This document shows, one piece after another, positions 35,630-41,958 of a stretch of 46,302 bases of DNA; within the stretch, counting starts at the first letter, position 1; each line of letters begins with the position of its first letter. A program made the position numbers and the translations under genes. This DNA comes from an uncultured Alphaproteobacteria bacterium (GTDB lineage Bacteria > Pseudomonadota > Alphaproteobacteria > CAAHEQ01 > UBA3637), in NCBI GenBank assembly GCA_949292205.1, contig CASEYR010000009.1, forward strand, positions 1-46,302, given 5' to 3'. Below the pieces are notes generated by a model. It was given only the letters and a program-made list of their open reading frames with translations, searched no databases and was not told where the DNA came from.

Positions 35630-36270
35630 TGTTTTCCCTTTCCGAAAGGAGTAAATATCTTAACAGATGAAGCATAACAAAAACGAACAAAAACCGTTTC
35701 AACACCGCCGTCAATACAAGCGGATAAACGATGATGCCCATCATCTAAAGAATCTTTAAGCCCCCAGTGCCGACATAACATCACACTGATGGGCTTTTGA
35801 GAATCATATCCTTTTTTCAAACTTTCTTTTAACTGATCATATTTTTTATCTCGCTGTTGCTTATTTAAAGGATATCTTTTTAAAAGATATGCGTTTTCCG
35901 ATGTCCTGACGCATCGTTCTATCCCCATATTCCGCAAATCGGAACAAGGAACCTGATAAACACGACTGCTCCACCGTTTGTTTTTGCAACGATATATCTT
36001 CATCAGATTCAAAATGGATTGAAATGAACAAGTCGTTGGAAAACAAAAACGAACCCAAATCAAACTGTTTTCTTGATATTTTTCCTTTTGAAACAACAAA
36101 GTATAATCATATAAAAAACAGTCTTGTTGAACATACTGATTATTTCCCAAGATAATAATAATTTCTTGTTTATCAGCTACTTTATTTGGATTAAGACAAG
36201 GTAAATTTTGAATATCTTTCCAATAAACAGGGTACATTTCAGATGAAGAAATTAAACAACATCGCGTCAT
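35614..36270 (-). CDS. ParB-like-domain protein in a glycan operon
   Basis: 218 residues. The C-terminal part has SLDDGHHRLSACIDGGVETV, the DGxHR motif of ParB/Srx-like nucleotide-binding domains, preceded by KPISVMLCRHWGLKDS. The N-terminal 130 residues match nothing I know and contain several Cys (TRCCLISS, LPCLNPN, PCSDLRN). Such domains occur as ATP/CTP-using modules outside plasmid partition, and some lie in polysaccharide clusters. Biochemical role unknown. Start overlaps the 51-aa ORF (ATGA) and its end overlaps GT4, so all four genes are coupled. Confidence 0.65.
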   Translation of the reverse strand: MTRCCLISSSEMYPVYWKDIQNLPCLNPNKVADKQEIIIILGNNQYVQQDCFLYDYTLLFQKEKYQENSLIWVRFCFPTTCSFQSILNLMKIYRCKNKRWSSRVYQVPCSDLRNMGIERCVRTSENAYLLKRYPLNKQQRDKKYDQLKESLKKGYDSQKPISVMLCRHWGLKDSLDDGHHRLSACIDGGVETVFVRFCYASSVKIFTPFGKGKQWLES

Positions 36271-36422
36271 CTGTTATCGCCCACAAATTTTCTGACCAAA
36301 GCTTCAATCATATCCGCTAAAACGGTCTTATGCTCTGCAAGCAAAATCCTTTTATCTCGTGTTTCTAAATAAATACGGATTATTTCCTCTATTTCATACT
36401 GATATTCTAAATTAGCTCCCAT
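36267..36422 (-). CDS. 51-residue helical protein, first gene of the glycan operon
   Basis: ATG at 36422 with a perfect AGGAGG 6-7 nt upstream; stop at 36267 overlaps the next start (ATGA). The product starts MGANLEYQYEIEEIIRIYLE and is predicted mostly helical with alternating charge, no TM segment. It matches no family I know. The strong Shine-Dalgarno and coupling argue that it is real. It may regulate or chaperone the ParB-like protein; that is speculation. Confidence 0.65.
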   Translation of the reverse strand: MGANLEYQYEIEEIIRIYLETRDKRILLAEHKTVLADMIEALVRKFVGDNR

Positions 36423-36434
36423 TGTGACCTCCTA

Positions 36435-36729
36435 AAAAAATTAAAACCACCCGTTTTCAGGTGGTCGGAGAGTTCACAAATCAAATCCTTCTGATGATCC
36501 CTATAGTCTTTAAAGTCGTTACAAAAAACAGACTTCTGAACATACACCACAGGCTCCCCGACCGAAGTCAAGGAATAGCCATATCTATATGTATCCTTTG
36601 ATTAACCAAAAGATACATCTTTCAAGCAACGGATGGATAACTAACCGTTGCTCTAGAAGGATTTTAAGCTTGTGACAGCCCTCTTGCACCCAAACAGGCA
36701 CTCAGGATACAAAAATAATTTAATATCCG
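36435..36729 (-). ncRNA. Structured leader RNA with competing helices and terminator (6S-like alternative)
   Basis: From a predicted start near 36729, the minus-strand RNA can form: a hairpin AGCAACGG/CCGTTGCT (36652-36645 with 36632-36625); a 12-bp hairpin (36618-36607 with 36600-36589); a cUUCGg hairpin (36580-36552); a 10-bp long-range stem pairing GGTCGGGGAG (36563-36554) with CTCTCCGACC (36472-36463); and an intrinsic terminator ACCACC/GGTGGT (36465-36446) with a T-run ending at 36434. The T-run abuts the AGGAGG of the 51-aa ORF. The UUCG hairpin and the long-range stem share one strand, and the long-range stem takes 3 bases of the terminator, so they are mutually exclusive. This reads as an attenuator/antiterminator for the glycan operon. 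A stem-bubble-stem plan also fits a 6S-like RNA. Confidence 0.55.
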
Positions 36730-36735
36730 ACAAGA

Positions 36736-36764
36736 AATATAAAATAAATCCAATTAAAATGCAA
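36736..36764 (-). promoter_or_regulatory. Promoter of the leader RNA and glycan operon
   Basis: Minus-strand TTGCAT (36759-36764), 17-nt spacer, TATATT (36736-36741). It lies in the 398-nt gap between the LD-carboxypeptidase stop and the 51-aa ORF. Confidence 0.55.
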
Positions 36765-36820
36765 GTTAAAAAACAGCTTATTGATATGCCAAGCATAAAA
36801 CTCTCTGGATAGATTACATT

Positions 36821-37900
36821 TTATTCGGTTACACCGCTTTCCAAAAGGCAAACGGTCCGAGCTTGCGGGTTAATTTCACACAACACCCCATACGGCAAGA
36901 TAACTTGTGGAACCGTATGCCCGAAATCCATACGCGTAACAACAGGCATATTCTGTCGTCCGAATTCAGCTAACACTTTCAAAATAGCCGTATCATATGT
37001 TGAATAATTTGAAATCCACTCTTTTTGCTTTAGATAATCCTCTGAAAAAAACTCTCCGCCGGGGCGTGCAAACAAAATCCCCCTAAGTCTATCCAAAATA
37101 CCATTGACACCCAAAATTCGTAACCAATAAACGAACTGATCAGAACCAGGCATTTCTTCAGAAGTTTCCAAAAATAAAATAGCATTATCAAAAGCCTCTT
37201 TCTCCGGAAAAAGACTCGTCCCGTTCATACAGGAAAACAAGCTATCGGCACAGCCACCTATTAACCGTCCTTGAACAGTGTTTTGACCACCAATATATTG
37301 CCAAGATGTTGATGGCTCTCGACGACGTATGATATGTTCTTGCCCGAATAAAACACACTCTGCAATAAACGATTCACTTTCCGGCAATACGCCGATCGGC
37401 TTGGTAGAAAACAACACTTTTTTCGTGTTTTCAATCATGTAGTTCGGAATACCTCCGTTTTCGGCATATCCAAACATAACACAAGGACTGTAGAAAGTAG
37501 ATATCCCCGCTTTCAAACACATAAAATGATTAACCGTCGTATCCGACATTCCCATAAAAATTTTGGGATGATGATGAATAATTTCAAAATGCTTGTCTGT
37601 CATCAGAGGCAAAAGACGTATAGTATCGTCACCACCGATGGTGGTCAAAATAGCCTTAATTTCAGGATTCTGAAAAGCCCACATTAAATCAGACAACCGC
37701 CAATCGGGATGAGCATAGACCTCTTCCGGAGTCGCCAACGTATGCGGAGCTTCAACTATCTTAACGTTAAAAGCCTCCTCAAATTGATGTTTTCCCTGAT
37801 TGTAACGCTCTTTATACAATCCGGCGCCACCCCAAGACAAAGAAACTGTTGCAACCTTATCTCCTGCCTTTAAAGCTTTTGGTTTAATCAGAGAAAGCAT
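36821..37900 (-). CDS. S66-family LD-carboxypeptidase / MccF-like peptidase
   Basis: 359 residues. The serine-peptidase triad is visible: Ser119 in MGMSDTTVNH, Glu in LFLETSEEMPGS, and His in MDFGHTVPQVILPYG. S66 enzymes either trim the D-Ala from murein tetrapeptides (LdcA) or cleave peptide-nucleotide antibiotics (MccF). The length and the ETSEE segment lean to the MccF-like branch; without a search both remain possible. It lies 8 nt after thpR, so they are probably co-transcribed. Confidence 0.85.
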   Translation of the reverse strand: MLSLIKPKALKAGDKVATVSLSWGGAGLYKERYNQGKHQFEEAFNVKIVEAPHTLATPEEVYAHPDWRLSDLMWAFQNPEIKAILTTIGGDDTIRLLPLMTDKHFEIIHHHPKIFMGMSDTTVNHFMCLKAGISTFYSPCVMFGYAENGGIPNYMIENTKKVLFSTKPIGVLPESESFIAECVLFGQEHIIRRREPSTSWQYIGGQNTVQGRLIGGCADSLFSCMNGTSLFPEKEAFDNAILFLETSEEMPGSDQFVYWLRILGVNGILDRLRGILFARPGGEFFSEDYLKQKEWISNYSTYDTAILKVLAEFGRQNMPVVTRMDFGHTVPQVILPYGVLCEINPQARTVCLLESGVTE

Positions 37901-37908
37901 TTGAAAAC

Positions 37909-38460
37909 CTAGACTAACATTAACGGATACTCTTCAATTTCCTTATAGTATTTTCCCTCTCCGTTTTCACGAGCAATACTCTGATACAACGTAAACGAAG
38001 AAGCTTCAAATACCTCGGAATGGAATAAATTGTTTTCCTGAATAAATCGAAAAACATCAGCTATATCTGTCCCAATAAGCTTACCTAGTGTCACATGAGG
38101 AGTAAACTTAAATCGATCTTCCTGTCCTGCGCCGGCTTTTTTAACGGCATTATCCACTTTTTCCTGCAGTTCCCGGATAGCTTTATCCTCATCAACCCCA
38201 GCCCATATGTGGTGCGGAATATCGCCCCGAGCAAAATATCCGATTCCTTTTAAAGAGTAATGAAATGCAGGAAACCGAACATACCGCAACTCTTTTAAAA
38301 CTTCTTCGGCGACAGGCTCTTCCAAATTCCCAATAAATCGCAAGGTCAAGTGCATTTTTTCTGCCGGTCGCCACAAAGCCCCCGGCAAATTGGTTTGTAA
38401 GTCAGTTAACTGTTCTTTTATTTTTTCAGGAAGACTTAATCCGGCAAATAAACGTATCAT
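37909..38460 (-). CDS. thpR: RNA 2',3'-cyclic phosphodiesterase (ThpR/LigT)
   Basis: 183 residues with the two HxTx motifs of the 2H phosphoesterase fold (MHLTLRFIG and PHVTLGKLIG), about 75 residues apart. It opens 2',3'-cyclic phosphates on RNA ends. The start is typical (MIRLFAGLSLPEKIK). Divergent from def, so the 65-nt gap between the coding regions holds both promoters. Confidence 0.92.
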   Translation of the reverse strand: MIRLFAGLSLPEKIKEQLTDLQTNLPGALWRPAEKMHLTLRFIGNLEEPVAEEVLKELRYVRFPAFHYSLKGIGYFARGDIPHHIWAGVDEDKAIRELQEKVDNAVKKAGAGQEDRFKFTPHVTLGKLIGTDIADVFRFIQENNLFHSEVFEASSFTLYQSIARENGEGKYYKEIEEYPLMLV

Positions 38461-38525
38461 AAAATTCTCCTTTGCAATTTAACTGGTTTTATTATATAAT
38501 AGGGAATAAAAAAAGGAAAGAAAAA

Positions 38526-39056
38526 ATGTCAAAATTGAAAGTATTTGAAGTTCCCCATCCTGTGTTACGCCAAACGGCAGAGCCCGTTAAGGTTGTAACG
38601 CCCGAAATAAAACAACTCTTATCTGATATGTTAGAGACCATGTATGCAACACACGGCGTCGGACTGGCTGGTAATCAGGTAGGCGTATTAAAACGTGTCG
38701 TTGTTGTTGATTGCGGTGATGAGAAACCGGAGCCCATTAAACTGGTCAATCCCGAAATTATTGAAAAATCACCGGAGATTATCTGCCATAACGAAGGGTG
38801 TCTGTCTGTTCCAAGAGAGTATGCCGATGTAGAGCGTCATGCCCAAGTTACCGTTCGTTATCTGGATGAAAATGGCTGTGAAAAGACCAGAACGGCAGAT
38901 GGCTTATTAGCTATTGCTTTTCAACACGAGATTGATCATTTGGATGGGAAGCTGTTTATTGATTATCTATCCCCTCTGAAACGTAAACTATTACTCAAAC
39001 ACCTTGAAAAGCGACGTAAAAAAGCAGCGCGTCTGGCTGAAGAAAGAGAGGATTAG
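38526..39056 (+). CDS. def: Peptide deformylase
   Basis: Removes the N-formyl group from nascent proteins. 176 residues: motif 1 GVGLAGNQVG (Gly for the usual second Ala), motif 2 EGCLSVP with the metal Cys, motif 3 QHEIDHLDG with HExxH. The start at 38526 has AAGGAAAG; a longer in-frame start at 38472 precedes that site and does not match the family. Followed by fmt after 1 nt, the usual def-fmt pairing. Confidence 0.96.
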   Translation: MSKLKVFEVPHPVLRQTAEPVKVVTPEIKQLLSDMLETMYATHGVGLAGNQVGVLKRVVVVDCGDEKPEPIKLVNPEIIEKSPEIICHNEGCLSVPREYADVERHAQVTVRYLDENGCEKTRTADGLLAIAFQHEIDHLDGKLFIDYLSPLKRKLLLKHLEKRRKKAARLAEERED

Positions 39057-39057
39057 A

Positions 39058-39969
39058 ATGAAAGTTGTTTTTATGGGAACACCCGAAATTGCCGCGACTG
39101 TTTTAAAAGCCATAGCGACAAAGCATGAGGTTATCTGCGTCTACACACAACCGCCCAGACCCGCCGGCAAAGGATTAAAACTAACGCCATCCGCCGTTCA
39201 AACAACGGCCGAGCAGATAGGAATCCCTGTTCGTTGTCCGACAAGCCTGCGTCAACCGGAAATTCAAGCTGAATTTGCTGCACTGAATGCTGATGTCGGG
39301 ATTGTTTGTGCTTATGGCTTAATTTTACCGCAACCGATTTTAGATGCACCGCATTTAGGGTGTTTAAATGTTCATGCCTCCCTACTACCTCGTTGGCGCG
39401 GAGCCGCTCCGATTCAACGAGCCATTCAAGCCGGAGATGCCGAATCGGGGATTACAATTATGCAAATGGACGCAGGGCTGGATACGGGAGATATGCTGTT
39501 AAAAGGAGTTGTTCCCATTACACCTGATATGACAGCCGGTGATTTACACGATCAGTTAGCTCTTGTCGGATCAGATTTGATGCTTAAGACATTAGCTGAA
39601 AAGCCAAGTCCAATTCCGCAACCAAGTGAAGGAGCAACTTATGCCGAAAAAATCAAAAAGGAAGAAGCTCTGATCCATTGGACGGAATCAGCTATGCAAA
39701 TTGAACGAAATATTCGTGCTTTCAATCCGTTTCCGATAGCATATTTTATGTATAATGAAGAACGAATTCGGGTCTTCGGTGCCGAGGTAGAGGAAGTAAA
39801 AACAAACGCTCTTCCCGGAACAGTCCTAGATGACAAATTATTAATCGCTTGCGGAAACGGAACTTGCTTACGACTAACCGTTTTACAGCGTGCCGGCAAA
39901 AAAACAATGCCGGCTGAAGAGCTATTAAAAGGCTGGACTCTGCCGAAAGGAATATGCCTTGCGGTATAA
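39058..39969 (+). CDS. fmt: Methionyl-tRNA formyltransferase
   Basis: Formylates initiator Met-tRNA. 303 residues: MKVVFMGTPEIAATVLKA start, the folate-binding core NVHASLLPRWRGAAPIQ (catalytic Asn/His), TIMQMDAGLDTGDML with the catalytic Asp, and the C-terminal OB domain (about 205-300). Lies between def (1-nt gap) and truA (11-nt overlap); the three form one operon. Confidence 0.97.
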   Translation: MKVVFMGTPEIAATVLKAIATKHEVICVYTQPPRPAGKGLKLTPSAVQTTAEQIGIPVRCPTSLRQPEIQAEFAALNADVGIVCAYGLILPQPILDAPHLGCLNVHASLLPRWRGAAPIQRAIQAGDAESGITIMQMDAGLDTGDMLLKGVVPITPDMTAGDLHDQLALVGSDLMLKTLAEKPSPIPQPSEGATYAEKIKKEEALIHWTESAMQIERNIRAFNPFPIAYFMYNEERIRVFGAEVEEVKTNALPGTVLDDKLLIACGNGTCLRLTVLQRAGKKTMPAEELLKGWTLPKGICLAV

Positions 39970-40693
39970 GCTTACAATAGAGTATGACGGCACACCGTTC
40001 GTCGGCTGGCAAAAGCAAGAGAATCGTTTATCGGTTCAAGGTGTTTTGGAAAAGGCTATATCCGTCGCCGTTCGAGAACCTGTAGATGTTCAAGGAAGCG
40101 GACGAACCGATGCCGGTGTTCATGCTTTGGGACAAGTTGCTCACTTTGATTGTTCAACGGAACAAAATACGTATAAACTTCGAGAATCAATCAATGCTCT
40201 TGTCCGCCCGCATCCGATTTCCGTCAAGGAGATAGAGCTTGTTCCAGATGATTTTCATGCTCGGTTTAGTGCTCGTCAAAGGAGCTACTTATATAAAATT
40301 CAAAATACACGCTTTCCACCGGCATTAGATCGTAATCGCGTTTGGTGGTTTGTTCATCCGCTAGACGAGATCAAAATGCAACAAGCAGCTAATTTGCTGA
40401 TAGGCAAGCACGATTTATCCACTTTTCGGGCGGCTCAGTGTCAAGCAAAATCTCCCGTTAAAACAATTGACAGCCTTACCGTTTCTCGAGAAGGTAATTT
40501 TATCCTGATTCAAATAAAAGCTCGTTCTTTTTTATATCATCAAGTCAGAAACATTGCCGGTAGTTTAGCCTATGTCGGTTGCGGTAAATGGACGGTTGAG
40601 GATTTTAAAGAAGCTTTTGAAGCCTGCGATAGAAAGAGGGGCGGAGAAACAGCCCCCGCACAAGGGCTTTACTTTGTTTCTGTTTGTTATTAA
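39959..40693 (+). CDS. truA: tRNA pseudouridine synthase A (TruA)
   Basis: Makes pseudouridine at positions 38-40 of tRNA. 244 residues: YDGTPFVGWQKQ, the catalytic Asp in GSGRTDAGVHALGQVAHFD, and SFLYHQVRNIAGSL near the C-terminus. The start is TTG at 39959, giving MRYKLTIEYDG; AAAGGA lies 7 nt upstream and no in-frame ATG fits. The start is inside the end of fmt, so translation is coupled. Confidence 0.95.
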   Translation: MRYKLTIEYDGTPFVGWQKQENRLSVQGVLEKAISVAVREPVDVQGSGRTDAGVHALGQVAHFDCSTEQNTYKLRESINALVRPHPISVKEIELVPDDFHARFSARQRSYLYKIQNTRFPPALDRNRVWWFVHPLDEIKMQQAANLLIGKHDLSTFRAAQCQAKSPVKTIDSLTVSREGNFILIQIKARSFLYHQVRNIAGSLAYVGCGKWTVEDFKEAFEACDRKRGGETAPAQGLYFVSVCY

Positions 40694-40716
40694 AAAAACC
40701 GCCCGTTTTGGGGCGG
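40692..40716 (-). terminator. Terminator of the 49-aa gene
   Basis: CCGCCC (40699-40704) pairs with GGGCGG (40711-40716); on the minus strand seven T follow. On the plus strand no T-run follows, so it serves the minus-strand small gene rather than truA. Confidence 0.75.
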
Positions 40717-40742
40717 AAAGTGAAATCCGACTGTATTACAAA

Positions 40743-40892
40743 TTACGATCGGCAATAAGATAACTCTCTGCGACGCGGGGTCCTTTTATTGTTTCTGGTA
40801 ATTGCCTTATTTATAAACTTGTCCGTTTTATAAACCGCTTCAATAACGGCCGCAATCGTTAAAATAGAATCTAATACCTTTAATCCTGTCAT
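40743..40892 (-). CDS. 49-residue basic protein behind a strong promoter
   Basis: ATG at 40892 with GGAGGTC 5-6 nt upstream, stop at 40743. The product starts MTGLKVLDSILTIAAVIEAV, an amphipathic or weakly hydrophobic helix, and ends in a basic tail (NNKRTPRRRELSYCRS). It has its own near-consensus promoter and a strong terminator, so it looks like an independent, well-expressed small gene. No family recognised; membrane-associated or nucleic-acid-binding roles are both conceivable. Confidence 0.6.
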   Translation of the reverse strand: MTGLKVLDSILTIAAVIEAVYKTDKFINKAITRNNKRTPRRRELSYCRS

Positions 40893-40919
40893 ATTGACCT
40901 CCACTCTATCTATACATAT

Positions 40920-40948
40920 ATGATATCAGATATTATTTTTTTTGTCAA
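40920..40948 (-). promoter_or_regulatory. Near-consensus promoter of the 49-aa gene
   Basis: Minus-strand TTGACA (40943-40948), 17-nt spacer, TATCAT (40920-40925). Among the best matches in the window; predicted start near 40913. Confidence 0.75.
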
Positions 40949-40949
40949 C

Positions 40950-40977
40950 AAAAATCCCTCTCTGAAATAGAGAGGGA
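40950..40977 (-). terminator. Terminator of the gyrA-cyclophilin run
   Basis: Perfect 9-bp stem TCCCTCTCT/AGAGAGGGA (40955-40963, 40969-40977); on the minus strand five T follow. It sits 18 nt past the cyclophilin stop and directly before the small gene's promoter. Confidence 0.8.
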
Positions 40978-40995
40978 CTTAAAAGAGAATCTAAG

Positions 40996-41541
40996 TTATT
41001 CTTTTACGTCGGATGCAACCTGCATTTTGACGATAATATCCGGATTTGCAACAGCTCCGTTATTAGCCGAAGTACCGGCTTTAATCATATCAACATACTC
41101 CATACCGGAAACAACTTTCCCGAAAACAGTATATTGACCATCCAAAAAACGCGCATCGTCAAAACAAATAAAGAATTGACTGTCTGCACTATCCGGATCC
41201 ATTGCCCGAGCCATAGAAACCGTCCCACGAACATGCGGTTCTTTGTTAAATTCGGCTTTTAATTTTTGACCAGAGCCTCCCATACCGGTTCCCGTCGGAT
41301 CACCTGTCTGAGCCATAAAGCCGGGGATAACACGATGAAACTTGACACCATCATAAAATCCCTGTCGCGTTAATTCTTTAATCCGAGCCACATGATTCGG
41401 AGCAATTTCCGGATTTAATAAAATCTCGACACGACCATAGTCTAAATCCATATATAGTAAATTTTCCTTATCCATAGTTTCTGCCTTTCCTGTTGTTGTT
41501 AAAAATAAGCCCATTAAAAGAGCAATCAGATATTTTTTCAT
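40996..41541 (-). CDS. Periplasmic cyclophilin-type peptidyl-prolyl isomerase
   Basis: 181 residues with a signal peptide (MKKYLIALLMGLFLTTTGKA). Cyclophilin motifs: FYDGVKFHRVIPGFMAQTGD (catalytic Arg and the FMAQ pocket), GTVSMARAMDPDSADSQFFI and LDGQYTVFGKVVSGM. It speeds proline isomerisation of exported proteins. ATG at 41541 has GGAGA; its start overlaps the stop of the 55-aa TM gene (ATGA). The longer frame upstream is an artefact that crosses that gene. Confidence 0.92.
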   Translation of the reverse strand: MKKYLIALLMGLFLTTTGKAETMDKENLLYMDLDYGRVEILLNPEIAPNHVARIKELTRQGFYDGVKFHRVIPGFMAQTGDPTGTGMGGSGQKLKAEFNKEPHVRGTVSMARAMDPDSADSQFFICFDDARFLDGQYTVFGKVVSGMEYVDMIKAGTSANNGAVANPDIIVKMQVASDVKE

Positions 41542-41705
41542 GAAAGATTCTCCTGTGTTTGATTGATTTGCGTTATTTCTGTTTTGGATGTATCCTGTTT
41601 CGAAGCCGGTTGTCGCAACCCCAAAACAACCCCGATAAGCAATCCGATTAGGAACAACCAAAAAATGTTCATTTTTGTTTTTCTGATACCAAATTTTGAT
41701 TTCAT
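41538..41705 (-). CDS. 55-residue single-TM protein between the Cys-rich gene and cyclophilin
   Basis: ATG at 41705 (one base after the upstream TAA), stop overlapping the cyclophilin ATG. Product: Lys/Arg-rich start MKSKFGIRKTKMN, TM helix (about 13-30, IFWLFLIGLLIGVVLGL), then a polar Gln/Thr-rich tail of 25 residues likely in the periplasm. AAAGG lies 10 nt upstream. An internal ATG (MNIFW, at 41672) could also serve. No family recognised. The stop-start overlaps on both sides argue that it is translated. Confidence 0.65.
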   Translation of the reverse strand: MKSKFGIRKTKMNIFWLFLIGLLIGVVLGLRQPASKQDTSKTEITQINQTQENLS

Positions 41706-41706
41706 T

Positions 41707-41958
41707 TTATTTTTTCCTTTTATTTTTCACAGTTGATTTTTTGTTGTTTTTACGAGAAACCGCTTGACATGCCTTACAATGGCAAACCGTATGTTCTTTC
41801 AAACAGGCTTCATGTTCGGCATGCTGACACACATCACACGAACAATGATGACGTTTGACTTTCTTTTTCAACCAGTCGCGTGTTGGTTTAAATAACAGTA
41901 ACGGAGCCAGCAAAATAGCGATAGTGGCACAAAACGGGCATGGACACATTCTATTCAT
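41707..41958 (-). CDS. Cys/His-rich small membrane protein
   Basis: 83 residues: CPCPFC at the N-terminus, a TM helix (about 10-24, [13 protein letters not shown]), then a Cys/His cluster ([28 protein letters not shown]) and a Lys-rich tail. The 11 Cys and several His suggest metal binding, perhaps two zinc sites or a copper site; no known family fits. The start overlaps the end of gyrA by 8 nt, so the gene is translationally coupled to gyrase. Confidence 0.7.
   Translation of the reverse strand: MNRMCPCPFCATIAILLAPLLLFKPTRDWLKKKVKRHHCSCDVCQHAEHEACLKEHTVCHCKACQAVSRKNNKKSTVKNKRKK

Noticed and set aside
36435-36729. tmRNA, RNase P RNA or SRP RNA as identity of the leader RNA
   Set aside because: None of the conserved segments (tag frame ending in ALAA, GAGGAAAGTCC, or GGAAGCAGCC) is visible; 6S remains an open alternative.
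40699-40716. truA terminator
   Set aside because: No T-run follows on the plus strand; the T-run is on the minus side, serving the 49-aa gene.
41542-41661. 40-residue N-terminal extension of the cyclophilin
   Set aside because: It would read through the 55-aa gene out of its frame; the signal peptide at 41541 is a natural start with a ribosome site.
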